From Streptacidiphilus sp. 4-A2 (GTDB lineage Bacteria > Actinomycetota > Actinomycetes > Streptomycetales > Streptomycetaceae): a stretch of DNA of 64,000 nt. The first letter of the stretch is position 1. Each line of letters starts with the position of its first letter. The DNA lies in NCBI GenBank assembly GCA_014284505.1, contig JAAFYY010000001.1, positions 2,728,001 to 2,792,000 on the forward strand, written 5' to 3'. Under the pieces are notes generated by a model. The model was not told where the DNA came from. It did no database searches and was given only the letters and a program-made list of their open reading frames with translations. Below, piece after piece: positions 27,945 through 37,043 of this stretch. Both the position numbers and the translations under genes were made by a program.

Positions 27945-28171
27945 GTGCACACCAGCTCGCGTGGTAGCCGGGTGGGGCGCTGGACCTGGCCGGGAACTCG
28001 TCGGCCCGGCAGGAGAGCGCTGCTGCGGCGCCGGCGCCTCGACCCGCTGTCGTTCTCAGCAGCCCCAGGACTGGGCATGCCTGGCACCTACCGGGCTCTG
28101 CCTGCGCCTCGCCTCGTGTCGCGCTGCGCTGCGATCTCCATGACGGCAACGCGACACGGACAAGGTGCCTA

Positions 28172-28483
28172 CTACTTCTGGGTCCACGGCCCCCCGAAGT
28201 AGTCGTAGGTCATCACGTTGATGCCAAGCAGGCCCTGCTCCATCAAACTGGCCGCGTTCAGGGCCGTCGACTTGGGCACAGCGACCGTCTCGTAGACCGC
28301 CACGACCTGCCCGTCGCCGTCCACGACCGGGATGCCCGAGGGAATGGCCTTCCCGTCACTGACCACGAGTACGGGCGCGCCGTTCCGGTACTCCAGCTTC
28401 AGCGTTCCCACATCTTCGGCAGTGACCTCAGCCGCAGCCACCACATCCAGGCCAAGCCCCTCGTACGCCTCATCGCTGGCCAT
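28172..28483 (-). CDS. Hypothetical protein, 103 residues
   Basis: Start MASDEAYEGLGLDVVAAAEV (Met at 28483; an earlier in-frame Met at 28495 is possible). It is intact and rich in beta-strands: DVGTLKLEYRNGAPVLVVSD, GIPVVDGDGQVVAVYETVAV, and ends NVMTYDYFGGPWTQK. No signal peptide and no known motif. Coding bias is normal. Function unknown. The 227 bp before it (27945-28171) hold nothing recognisable. Confidence 0.65.
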   Translation of the reverse strand: MASDEAYEGLGLDVVAAAEVTAEDVGTLKLEYRNGAPVLVVSDGKAIPSGIPVVDGDGQVVAVYETVAVPKSTALNAASLMEQGLLGINVMTYDYFGGPWTQK

Positions 28484-28603
28484 ACAAGTCCTCATCTCGG
28501 TCGGCAGGCATCAGTTGACGAACAATCATCTCACTTCCCTGCTGAATCACTCCGTATGCATCCGGTGGGCTCGGCCGCAGCCGAACATCGGGACCCTGCT
28601 GGA

Positions 28604-29079
28604 TCAGGGCATTTCGGCGGCGATCATCCAGGCCTGCTTTTCGAGGTCGGCCAGCAGCGCGTGCAGGAGGTCGGCGCTGGTGGGGTCCTCGTCGTCGACC
28701 CGGTCGTGGACGGTGCGGATGGTGGATGCGGTGGCCGTGATACGGGCTGTGACGAGCTCGACGGTGCGCGAGGTTTCCTGCTCGCCGTCCGGGAACGCGG
28801 TGAGCGTGGTGGTGGCGGCGACCGTGCCCTCGCGGCCGTCGGGGGTGGCGCCGAGCGCTCGCATGCGTTCGGCGGTCGTGTCGCTGCCCTCGCGGGCGAG
28901 GTCCACGACTGCGTCGAGCTGGAGATGGAGGTTGCGGAACCCGGGGCCGACGACGTTCCAGTGGGCCTGCTTGGCCTGGAGCTGGAGGGCGATCAGGTCG
29001 ACGAGGACGCGCTGAAGGCTGTCGGCGAGTTCCGGGAGGCGGTGAAGCGGGACGGTGTGCCGTGGTCTTGCGTGGTCAT
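28604..29079 (-). CDS. dps: Dps-family DNA-protecting ferritin, one frameshift at the start
   Basis: About 158 residues. Dps dodecamers oxidise and store iron and shield DNA. The family core is clear: LQRVLVDLIALQLQAKQAHW followed by NVVGPGFRNLHLQLDAVVDL, the pair of helices with ferroxidase His and Asp/Glu at the dimer interface; then SDTTAERMRALGATPDGREG and DEDPTSADLLHALLADLEKQ. The ATG at 29079 (MTTQ) requires one base correction near 29062 to join the body. Immediately upstream (45 bp) is the esterase gene in the same orientation. Co-occurrence with two ferritin-like proteins 2 kb away suggests a local iron or oxidative-stress theme. Confidence 0.85.
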
Positions 29080-29124
29080 CTCTGCGTTCCCTTGGGATGG
29101 TTGCGACCGCGGTGAGGAGGCGTG

Positions 29125-30094
29125 TCAGCCGGCGGCGAGAGCGGTGCGGAGGTAGGCGATGGCCTGGCTGATTGCCGCCTGGGCCGCGTGGGTCTCGCGC
29201 AGGGCGTTGAGCATGACGAAGTCGTGGATGATGCCCTGGTAGCGGGTGGCGGTGACGGGCACGCCCGCCGTGCGCAGCTTGTTGGCGTAGGCCTCGCCCT
29301 CGTCGCGCAGTACGTCGGCCTCGCCGGTGATCACCAGGGCCTGGGGAAGGCCGGTGAGCTGCTCGGTGGTGGCGCGCAGGGGGGCTGGCGGTGATCTCGG
29401 CGCGCTGGGCGGGGTCGGTCGTGTACTGGTCCCAGAACCACTGCATCGCGTCGCGGCGCAGGAAGTAGCCCTGCGCGAACTGGTGGTAGGAGGCGGTGTC
29501 GAACGCGGCGTCGGTGACCGGGTAGAACAGCACCTGCGCGGCGAGCCGCACGTCGCCGCGCTCCTTGGCCATCAGGGTGAGGGCGGCGGCCATGTTGCCG
29601 CCGACGGAGTCGCCTGCCACGGCCAGCCGGTCGGCGTCCAGCCCCTTGGTCGCGCCGTCGGCGACGATCCAGCGGGCGACGACGTAGTTCTGCTCGATGG
29701 CGACCGGGTACCGGGCCTCGGGCGACAGGTCGTACTCGGGGAAGACGACCGCGGCGCCGGTCCCGGCAGCAAGCTCGCGCACGAGCCGGTCATGCGTGTG
29801 CGCGTTGCCGAACACCCAGCCCGCGCCGTGGATGTAGAGCACGACCGGCAGCACCCCGGAAGCACCCGCGGGCTTGACGACGCGGGCCCGGACCTGGCCG
29901 GTCGGACCGCCGGGGACGGTCACCCACTCCTCGTCGACCCCGGGCTCGGCGATCTCCTCGGACTGCACCTCGTCGACCGCCTTGCGGCCCTCGGCGGGTC
30001 CCAGGTCGAACAGGTAGGGCGGATTGGCGGTCGCGGCGGCGAACTCGGCGGCGGCCGTCTCAAGGACCGGGGACTGAGGGAGGTAGCTGGTCAT
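29125..30094 (-). CDS. HSL/GDSAG-family alpha/beta esterase, one frameshift
   Basis: About 323 residues, cytoplasmic. Start MTSYLPQSPVLETAAAEFAA at 30094 with AAGGAG 7 nt upstream. It shows the hormone-sensitive-lipase arrangement: VVLYIHGAGWVFGN (oxyanion HGAG), the nucleophile motif GDSVGGN in place of GDSAGG, the acid in EADVLRDEGEAYANKLR, and His in GIIHDFVMLNAL. One base correction near 29385. Such esterases hydrolyse short acyl esters. The divergent OhrR-like MarR regulator and the 21-bp palindrome between them suggest peroxide- or ligand-controlled expression. Confidence 0.8.
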
Positions 30095-30146
30095 GATCGA
30101 CTCCTTCGCTGTGGAGCCCGGCGGGCTCCTCACATCAGGAAACCTA

Positions 30147-30167
30147 GTGCACGATTACCTCGTGCAC
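30147..30167. promoter_or_regulatory. OhrR/MarR operator candidate, perfect 21-bp inverted repeat
   Basis: GTGCACGA-TTACC-TCGTGCAC, perfect 8-bp arms around 5 bp, flanked further by CTA and TAG. It sits 53 bp upstream of the esterase start and about 85 bp before the divergent regulator, the usual position for an autoregulatory MarR site. Confidence 0.65.
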
Positions 30168-30249
30168 AGTTAGAGCTGAAGAGGGATCGTGCCGGGGTAC
30201 GATGGAGCGTGCCGTCGGCAGGGCGGTAGCGACGAAGGATCGCACAGCG

Positions 30250-30714
30250 ATGAGCGGGAACGGGAACGGGACACAGGACCAGCGCGGGAGCGAGCATCGC
30301 TGGTACTCAACGACCAACTGTGCTTCGCGCTGTACGCGGCCTCCCGCGCGGTGGTCGCGCGCTACCGCCCGCTGCTGGAGGAACTGGGCTGACCTATCCG
30401 CAGTACCTGGTCATGCTCGTACTCTGGGAGAACGGCGAGCGTCGATCAAAGACATCGGTTCCGCGCTGCAGCTCGACTACGGCACCCTCACCCCGCTGAT
30501 CAAGCGACTGGAGAAATCCGGCCTGGTGGAGCGCCGACGCCTGCCCGAGGACGAGCACCGTCCGCGTGACCCTGACGGCCGACGGAGCCGCTCTCAAGGA
30601 GCGGGCGCAGACGGTTCCGCAGCGATCGGGAACGCCATGAACCTCGCCCCCGGCGACTTCGACCAGGCCATGCGGATCCTGCGTCAACTGACCGCCAACG
30701 TGGCCTCCTCCTGA
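30250..30714 (+). CDS. OhrR-like MarR-family regulator, frameshifted
   Basis: The pieces align with organic-peroxide sensor OhrR: LNDQLCFALYAASRAVVARY (with the single N-terminal Cys that reacts with peroxides in OhrR), RPLLEELGLTYPQYLVMLVL when two frames are joined, the winged helix IKDIGSALQLDYGTLTPLIK, RLEKSGLVERRRLPEDE and the C-terminal NLAPGDFDQAMRILRQLTAN. Four single-base corrections are needed (about 30298, 30390, 30440 and 30560). OhrR usually represses an ohr peroxidase; no ohr is present and the divergent gene is an esterase. Confidence 0.65.
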   Translation: MSGNGNGTQDQRGSEHRWYSTTNCASRCTRPPARWSRATARCWRNWADLSAVPGHARTLGERRASIKDIGSALQLDYGTLTPLIKRLEKSGLVERRRLPEDEHRPRDPDGRRSRSQGAGADGSAAIGNAMNLAPGDFDQAMRILRQLTANVASS

Positions 30715-30842
30715 CTCCAGCTCAACCGGCTCCGCACCGGATGGAGCAACGTGGCCATTGGAGGATTGGGTAGTTCTGCTTGATGTCACGGGTCCCGAGG
30801 ACCGCGACGTCTACGACTCCCGACACCGAAGGGCCTGCTCTG

Positions 30843-31743
30843 ATGCTGCACACCCGGACCACCCCCGCTCAGCGCCGCCGCACCTTCCGTGAGCAGCTCG
30901 GCTCCGGTCGGGCTGCGGGTGCCGGGTGCGGTCAACCCGCTGTCGGCGCGGCTGATCCAGGACACCGGCTTCGACGCCGTCTACCTCTCCGCGCGCGGTA
31001 CTGGCCGCGGACCTCGGACTGCCCGACATCGGGCTGACCACCTCCACCGAGGTCGCTGCCCGGGCCCAGCAGATCACCCGGGCCACCGACCTGCCGGTAC
31101 TGGTCGACGCCGACACCGGCTTCGGCGAGCCGATGAACGCGGCCCGCACCGTCCAGCTGATGGAGGACGCCGGACTGGCCGGACTCCACCTCGAGGACCA
31201 GGTCAACCCCAAGCGCTGCGGCCACCTCGACGGCAAGGCCGTGGTCCCCCGAGAGGAGATGGCCGCCGCCTGCGCGCCGCCACCGACGCCCGCCGCGACC
31301 CCGACTTCCTGCTCATGGCCCGCACCGACGCCCGCTCCGTCGAAGGGCTGAGCGCCGCCATCGACCGCGCCAGGGCCTACGTCGACGCCGGCGCCGACGC
31401 CCTTTTCCCCGAAGCCCTGGCCGACGAAGCCGAGTTCGAGGCCTTCCGCAAGGCCGTGGACGTACCCCTGCTCGCCAACATGACCGAGTTCGGCAAAAGC
31501 CCACTGCTGAACGCCGCACCTGGCCGACCTCGGCTACAACATCGCCCTCTACCCCGTCACCCTGCTCCGCCTGGCCATGGGCGCCATCGAGGACGGCCTG
31601 CGCACCATCGCCGCCGAAGGCACCCAGCAGTCACTGCTGCCCCGCATGCAAACCCGCTCCCGACTCTACGAACTCCTCGACTACCAGCAGTACACGCCTT
31701 CGACAGCACCGTCCACGACTTCACCCTCCCGCCCGGCGCCTGA
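30843..31743 (+). CDS. prpB: 2-methylisocitrate lyase (PrpB), frameshifted
   Basis: Isocitrate lyase/PEP mutase superfamily TIM barrel that splits methylisocitrate to pyruvate and succinate in propionate breakdown. Start [19 protein letters not shown]. Signatures are [33 protein letters not shown] (metal-binding Asp), [20 protein letters not shown] (the KRCGH catalytic Cys loop of PrpB), [13 protein letters not shown] and [17 protein letters not shown]. It ends [15 protein letters not shown]. About six base corrections are needed along the gene. No prpC or prpD is in the window. The preceding 128 bp contain no obvious operator. Confidence 0.8.
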
Positions 31744-31867
31744 ACCGACAGCCCGACCCCGACCCCACGCCGGGCACCTGCTCCGATCAGCGGGAGGCCC
31801 GGCGGGAGGCGTCGGTGCAGGCGGAGCCACTGGTCCTGCGGCAGCAGGGTCTACGCCGGCGGATGTG

Positions 31868-31900
31868 GTGCTGACCCACGAGGACGTCCTGGGCCAGCAC
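31868..31900. terminator. Imperfect inverted repeat between convergent genes
   Basis: GTGCTGACCCACGAGGACGT and its near-complement ending GGGCCAGCAC give a 33-bp symmetry centred on GACGTC, between the end of prpB and the end of the opposite secreted-protein gene. There is no T-run, so it is a weak terminator candidate. Confidence 0.35.
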
Positions 31901-31942
31901 CACAGGTTCCGCGGCGGTCAAGCCGGTGTGGTCATGGGAACC

Positions 31943-32344
31943 TCAGCTAACGCCTTCGCACGCTGTGCCCTCGTGAGTGCCCGATGTCGAGGTGCCCGAG
32001 GCGCAGTACGTTCCCGCCGGGGCGTTGACCACGTTCCAGATCTTGTCATTGTCCTTGTTCTGGAGCCAGGTGCCGGAGGACGTGGTGCCAGAGCCGTTGG
32101 GGCCCGTGAGCGACAGGGTTCCGGTGTACGTGGTGCTCTTCGCCCAGCCGATCACCTGTACGGTGCCGCCCGCGCCTCCGGTCACCTGGATGCAGATGTT
32201 GCTGTTGCACCCCTCGGCCTCCATCGGCCGCACCACCGCGGTGGTCGTGTCGGCCTGAGCCGGCAGGGTGCCGAGCGCGGCCGTAGCGGCTCCGGCGGCG
32301 ATCGCCGCGATGCCGATGCGGCGCACGGTGTTGATGAGGTTCAT
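31943..32344 (-). CDS. Small secreted protein, 133 residues
   Basis: Intact. Signal peptide MNLINTVRRIGIAAIAAGAA followed by TAALGTLPAQA cleavage region. The mature domain of about 100 residues has four Cys (EGCNSNICIQVTGG, GTYCASGT, HEGTACEGVS) that could form two disulfides and a beta-rich body (GGTVQVIGWAKSTTYTGTLS, GTWLQNKDNDKIWNVVNAPA). It resembles small extracellular proteins of streptomycetes without known function. AGGAGC lies directly upstream of the start. Confidence 0.8.
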   Translation of the reverse strand: MNLINTVRRIGIAAIAAGAATAALGTLPAQADTTTAVVRPMEAEGCNSNICIQVTGGAGGTVQVIGWAKSTTYTGTLSLTGPNGSGTTSSGTWLQNKDNDKIWNVVNAPAGTYCASGTSTSGTHEGTACEGVS

Positions 32345-32445
32345 CTGAGCTCCTTTGGCAGAGTACGGCTACTGAGCGATCGCGGACGGTATGTCCGGTC
32401 CAGCTGCTTTGCGCCTCTACGAAAACACCGTGGGCCGCAGATGTC

Positions 32446-32619
32446 GTGGACTGGAAAACGCTGGAAACGGCTGCTGCCGACCTGCTCCGCCGGCCCACCC
32501 AGGAAACGAAGCCCGACCGCTACCTGAACGCCTGCTGCGCCGAGGACGCGGAAGAGCATCCGCCCGAGTCCCCCGAGCCGTCAGGGGGGCCGGACCCTGA
32601 ATGCCGTCAGGGCTCTTGA
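32446..32619 (+). CDS. Possible 57-residue protein
   Basis: GTG-initiated frame VDWKTLETAAADLLRRPTQE, followed by an acidic Pro-rich tail with paired Cys (YLNACCAEDAEEHPPESPEP) and stop at 32619. Composition is protein-like with third-position GC typical of the genome, but no ribosome-binding site or relative is recognised. The remainder of 32345-32727 holds a hairpin (next entry) and a 23-residue frame at 32656-32727 without support. Confidence 0.35.
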   Translation: MDWKTLETAAADLLRRPTQETKPDRYLNACCAEDAEEHPPESPEPSGGPDPECRQGS

Positions 32620-32626
32620 TCCGGCC
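32588..32626. terminator. Nested inverted repeat, terminator-like
   Basis: Outer arms GGCCGGA (32588-32594) and TCCGGCC (32620-32626) enclose inner arms CCCTGA (32595-32600) and TCAGGG (32607-32612). The structure lies at the end of the possible 57-residue frame and upstream of the convergent glycosyltransferase end. Confidence 0.45.
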
Positions 32627-32727
32627 TCGTGCCGAGAACTTCCAACAGAATGACCATGACTGATACACGCAGGGGAACATCCGCCGTGAATGAGGAGTTC
32701 GAAGGCGAAGCGGGACGACTGCGTTGA

Positions 32728-34387
32728 TCAGGATGTTCCGGCGAGTGCAGTCAGCAGCGCTGCGGCCGCCATCTTCCAGGTACGGGCCTCGGCCATGGTT
32801 TCGCGCAGCGCCGCCGCATGGGCGAAGGCCGTGTCCGGATCGCCGAGCACCCTCGCGATCTCGTAGCCCCAGCGGCGGCGGTTGTCGGCCTCGTCGCTGC
32901 TCACGGCGACCACGGTCCGGCGATAGGCGGACTGGTCCAGGACCGTCTTGAGAAGCATCCCGAGCCCGCTTTTCTCGCTGACCACGGGTATGCCGGCGGC
33001 GATGGCCTCGACGCCCACGAGGCCGAACGACTCGGCGCGGGACGGCATGACCACGAGGGTGGTCTGCTTCAACTCGTCGCTCAGCTCGCCGAGTTCCGTG
33101 GTGAACGCGCGGGGCTGACCCGGAAGCGATGGGACGACAGCGCCCGTACCTGGTCGTAGAACCTGGTGTGCGAACCCTCGGGCACTCCGCGCAGGACGAG
33201 TTCGACCTCCTCGCCGCCGAGCAGGTCGACGGCTTCCTCCAGGGCTTCGGCTGTGATGTCCAGACCCTTCACCCCGTCGTCGTCAAGACGCCCCTGGATC
33301 AGCACCTGGGTCGGGCTGCCGCCGGGCCGGACGGCTGACACGGCCGAGGCGGGGTCAAATCCCGGATCGCACTGATGCGGTGGCGTGGAACTGTGGAAGA
33401 CCACCTTCTGCCGCTCAGCAGTGCGTAGATCCGCGGGCCGATACCGACCGCGAGCGCCGCGGACTTCAGCAGGTCCAATTCCTCTCTGGTCCGCTTCGCC
33501 CGCTCACCGGCGATGTGCCTTGTGCCTGCCTTCTCCCATTCGACCTCGTCGGGGATCGAGTGGACCATGTGGACGCGCCGGGCTCCGGGAAAGTGCTCCT
33601 CGACGATGTGTTGGGCATCCGGCCCGGTCACCCGGCCGTGGCCGATGACCACATCCGGGATCACCCCCTCGGGGAGCTTCGGCCGCCGGCTGAGAGCGGT
33701 GTCCTCATGGCGCCACGGGACCGGTTCGGCGACCATCACCACGACTCCGCCGGCAGCGGCCAGCATGATCTCCTCGCGGGTGGCCCGCAGGACCACGCAA
33801 TAGACCTTCGCGCCTGCGGCAGCCATGGCCATGCACAGGTGGCGGTTGACCGTGCTTATCCCGCCCTTGGCCGAGGACCAGTCGGTGTCCAGCGAGAGGA
33901 TGCACGGAGCGCCCGACAGGGGCGCGGACGCGGCAGGCGCCGCTGCTGCCGCAGGCGCGGTCCGAGACAAGGGAGTCCATTGCTGGTCGCTCCACGCGAC
34001 GGGCTCGTCCGCCTCCATGGTCTGCCAGGTCTCATCCATATCCCTGATCGCCAGGTCGGGAGTGCTCGCGCTGAGCCGGAACACCACCCCTCCGGGCAAC
34101 TCGATCTCCATCACCGCCCCCAGGGGCTGCGACCCGGCCAGCCAGGCCCGGGCCGCATCAGCGGTTTGCCGGACCACCTGCTCTCCCAGCGAGGCGGCAG
34201 AGCCCACGAAGGCCAGCACCGCGGCGGGTCTGGGGATGGAGGGCAGGGAGACCAGCTCCCCGAGATCGAGGCCCGTGCGCGGCGAGACGTCGGGAAGCGC
34301 AAGCCGGGAGACCAGATCTCGACGCCGCTCGGGTTCCACGTCCGGATCGAACCGGGCGACGACGGGAATCGCTACGCTCTGGCTCAT
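32728..34387 (-). CDS. Glycosyltransferase (GT-B/GT4-like) with N-terminal EACC1-like domain, frameshifted
   Basis: Start MSQSVAIPVVARFDPDVEPE at 34387. Residues about 1-110 form a separate domain: strand, DLGELVSLPS, a long helical stretch (SLGEQVVRQTADAARAWLAG) and VMEIELPGGVVFRLSA. This order resembles the EACC1 domain described for NTP-dependent conflict systems (inference from pattern only). The rest is a GT-B transferase: CILSLDTDWSSAKGGISTVN (acceptor-side Rossmann), VIGHGRVTGPDAQHIVEEHF, VHMVHSIPDEVEWEKAGTRH, and in the donor half VLIQGRLDDDGVKGLDITAE and VMPSRAESFGLVGVEAIAAG, the GT4 E-x7-E region. Base corrections are needed near 33405 and 33110. It is divergent from the CHAT gene by 62 bp. 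It could be the modifying effector of the island. Confidence 0.65.
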
Positions 34388-34449
34388 GCAGACGATGATG
34401 GCACTTCGACATCGGCTGCGCGGACAGTTCTGGCCGAGAGGACCGTCTG

Positions 34450-37011
34450 ATGAGAACTGACATACCCGTACACTCACTGCTCGCCCGGCTGATCGACCCC
34501 GGGACTGCCTTCTCCGGACCGGCTTTCGCCGGCCCGGGAGGCTCCGCGACGTACTCGTGTGCTGAGGAGCGTCTGGATCTGGCCCGTCGCGCCTATGCGG
34601 CAAGGGACCTGCCTGCTCTTGCCGATGTCTACAAGCAGGAATCCGAGCTGGCGTGGCGGGCGGGCTGTGCCGCTGCGGCCCTTCGGCTGCTGCTCGCCGA
34701 GCGCACCACCGCCACGGAACTCGGAGACGAATTCCGGGTGGCGCTGACCACGGTCTACCTCGCCGAACGCCACCGCCTGCACGACGCGTTCACAGTCGCC
34801 GAAGCCCTGGACCGAGTGCTGCTTTCCGAGCCACCGAGCCCGGACACGGCCCGGTTCCACGCGGTGGCCTGGCGGGAGATCGGCGCCGTGAAGGAAGTCG
34901 CGCGCGCCTATGGGGAGGCACTCGCGGCGCACGCGAGATCCATCGAGGTGTGCCAGGAGTTCGCCGGGCTCCCCGGACTTGTGAGAGCCCATGTCCAGAC
35001 CCTGCTCGCAAGATCCTCACTTCACCGATTACACGGCTCGTCAGCCGAGGCGCTGCGAGACATCCGCGCGGCCGGTGCCCTCGCCTCCACGCTGCCGGAT
35101 GATCCGCACATCCACGGCCTCATCGCGCTGCGCACGGGCGGCGTACACCTGGTCATCGGAGACGCCGAGGCCGCGCTGCACGCCTATCGCAGGGCTCAGC
35201 AGTTGTTCGAGGGAGTCAGTCTGGTCAATGGGAACATCGCCCGGTTGCGGCAGATCCCGTGCCTGCGCGGCCTGGAGAACAACGCCGAGGCGTTGGAGGT
35301 CGCGGACGATCTCGCCGAATACTTCGTGGCCACGGGCGACACCTACCGGCTCGGCCAGGTCCTGCTGGAGCGTGCCGAGGTCCTCCAGGACCTGGGAGAA
35401 GCCGGCCAGGTCACCGAGACCCTGGAACGGCTGCGGCCGATCTACGAGGCCGCGGACTCACTTGAGGCTCTGCGCTGGCATCGTCACGTCGCCCGCAATC
35501 TGATCGCCACCGGCTCCGATCAGGAGACTGCGGCACGACATCTGCGGATCGTCCTGGAGAACGCCGCACGTGAGGAGCGGCTCGACCTGACCCGGACGTT
35601 GCTAGGACTGTTCGACGTGCTCCACCTCTCCCGGCTGGAGGCGGTCGATGACGAATTGCGCCTTGTGGTCAGCCGTGCTGCCCTGATCGCGGCCGAAGTG
35701 CAGCGGGAAGAGCTCGACCGGCCGGAGACGCGCTGGGCCATGCACGGCTCGCGCGAAGCGGTGTATTTCGAGGCCATGCGGTTCCATCATGCCCACGGCG
35801 ACCACGGCTCGGCGGTGCAGATCATGGAGGCCGGGCGCGCGGACGTCCTCAACACCATGCTGACTTCCGACGCACGACCCGGCCCCTCCCGCCTTTCGGA
35901 CCTGCCCATGATCCAGCCTCCTCCGGCCGCCGGGACCGTTGCCGGCCTGTACGCCGTGGCGCGGGCGACAGCAGCGGCCCTGGGCGGCTCGCGGACGCAC
36001 CCGCCCGGCCCGCTGCTCCCGCTCCCGGACCCGCTCCCGGATCCGGAGACGCTCGACCGCTTCGGGCAGAACATCATCACGATCCAGATCGCCGAGGACG
36101 ACTACGGCCGTTGGTGGTCGTACAGCGCCTATCGCCGGGCCGGCTCGACCTGGGAGGTCGAAGTGCGCCCGGCCCCGGCAGCCGTCGGCACGATCTTCAG
36201 GACGCTGGTGTCCGGTGGGGAGTTGCCGTCCCGCGGGGTTCGGACCAGCACCCTGGAGGCGCTCGGCTCTGTGCTCCTGCCGCATGACGAGATCTGGCAG
36301 ACCGGCCTGAGCAGCCCCGGACCGCTCCTGCTGTGCCCGGACCCGCGCCTGTGGCAGATTCCCTATGCCGCGCTTCAGCGCGACGGGGTCCGGCTCGTCC
36401 ACGTCGCCGAGACGACGCTGACACCCAGTCTGCGCACGACGCAGGTGCTGCGCCGGCGGGCCGAGCGCGCACCGGCCCCGACGCCCGGCTCGGCCGCCAG
36501 CATCCTCGACGCCTCGCTGCCGGGCAGCGAGGTCGCCGCCGAGGCGCTCGGCACATGGCCCGGCGGGAGGCGCCCGATCGAGAGCCTGGGCGAGCTGGCA
36601 GCCTGCGCGCCGTGCGCCCTGCTCTATGTCAACGCGCACGGGCGCACCTTCGGCGGCGGCGGCGAGCTGCTCGGCACCGGTATCACGCTCCACGGACTGG
36701 CCGACGCGCCGCTGCCGAAACTCGTCGTCCTGTCCTCGTGCTGGTCCGGGGCCGCCGAGAGCCGGTACGGCCGCGACCCGTTGAGTCTGGCCGTCGGAGC
36801 GCTGATCGGCGGTGCCGACACGGTCATTGCCGGCGCCGGCCCGATCGGGATGCTGGCCTCCGCCCGGATCGCCGCCGACACGCTCGGTCAACTGCGCCGC
36901 GGGACCGCCCCGGCCCGAGCCCTGCGCGAGGCGCAGCTGCGGTTCACACAGGAGAACGAGGGGACAAATATATTCGAATGGGGAGGGCTGCGCGTGGTCG
37001 GCCTCGGCTAG
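34450..37011 (+). CDS. TPR-CHAT (caspase-like) protease
   Basis: An intact 853-residue protein, ATG at 34450. Residues about 30-480 are a helical TPR-like solenoid (for example EERLDLARRAYAARDLPALA, GDAEAALHAYRRAQQLFEGV, ADDLAEYFVATGDTYRLGQV). Residues about 530-850 are a CHAT domain, the bacterial caspase-HetF-associated protease fold related to separase and caspases. The catalytic dyad is present: His730 in YVNAHGRTFGGG and Cys764 in LVVLSSCWSGAAES, with the TVIAGAGPIGMLAS strand after it. CHAT proteases act in gasdermin and other abortive defence systems. The next gene, a STAND ATPase, starts 32 bp later on the same strand, so the two are probably one operon. No gasdermin gene is seen. This is the longest undamaged gene in the window. 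Confidence 0.88.
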   Translation: MRTDIPVHSLLARLIDPGTAFSGPAFAGPGGSATYSCAEERLDLARRAYAARDLPALADVYKQESELAWRAGCAAAALRLLLAERTTATELGDEFRVALTTVYLAERHRLHDAFTVAEALDRVLLSEPPSPDTARFHAVAWREIGAVKEVARAYGEALAAHARSIEVCQEFAGLPGLVRAHVQTLLARSSLHRLHGSSAEALRDIRAAGALASTLPDDPHIHGLIALRTGGVHLVIGDAEAALHAYRRAQQLFEGVSLVNGNIARLRQIPCLRGLENNAEALEVADDLAEYFVATGDTYRLGQVLLERAEVLQDLGEAGQVTETLERLRPIYEAADSLEALRWHRHVARNLIATGSDQETAARHLRIVLENAAREERLDLTRTLLGLFDVLHLSRLEAVDDELRLVVSRAALIAAEVQREELDRPETRWAMHGSREAVYFEAMRFHHAHGDHGSAVQIMEAGRADVLNTMLTSDARPGPSRLSDLPMIQPPPAAGTVAGLYAVARATAAALGGSRTHPPGPLLPLPDPLPDPETLDRFGQNIITIQIAEDDYGRWWSYSAYRRAGSTWEVEVRPAPAAVGTIFRTLVSGGELPSRGVRTSTLEALGSVLLPHDEIWQTGLSSPGPLLLCPDPRLWQIPYAALQRDGVRLVHVAETTLTPSLRTTQVLRRRAERAPAPTPGSAASILDASLPGSEVAAEALGTWPGGRRPIESLGELAACAPCALLYVNAHGRTFGGGGELLGTGITLHGLADAPLPKLVVLSSCWSGAAESRYGRDPLSLAVGALIGGADTVIAGAGPIGMLASARIAADTLGQLRRGTAPARALREAQLRFTQENEGTNIFEWGGLRVVGLG

Positions 37012-37043
37012 CTTTCTGTCAGGCGATCAGCGAGGAGGTTGAG

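Noticed and set aside
27945..28171. Possible small gene after tatA
   Set aside because: Only Arg/Cys-rich short frames, no coding bias or start signals.
32656..32727. 23-codon frame starting MTDTRRGTSAV
   Set aside because: No ribosome-binding site and no relative; overlaps the 3' border of the glycosyltransferase gene.
35602..36891. Reverse-strand frame of 429 codons inside the CHAT gene
   Set aside because: Antisense shadow; CHAT catalytic motifs and a full-length frame are on the forward strand.
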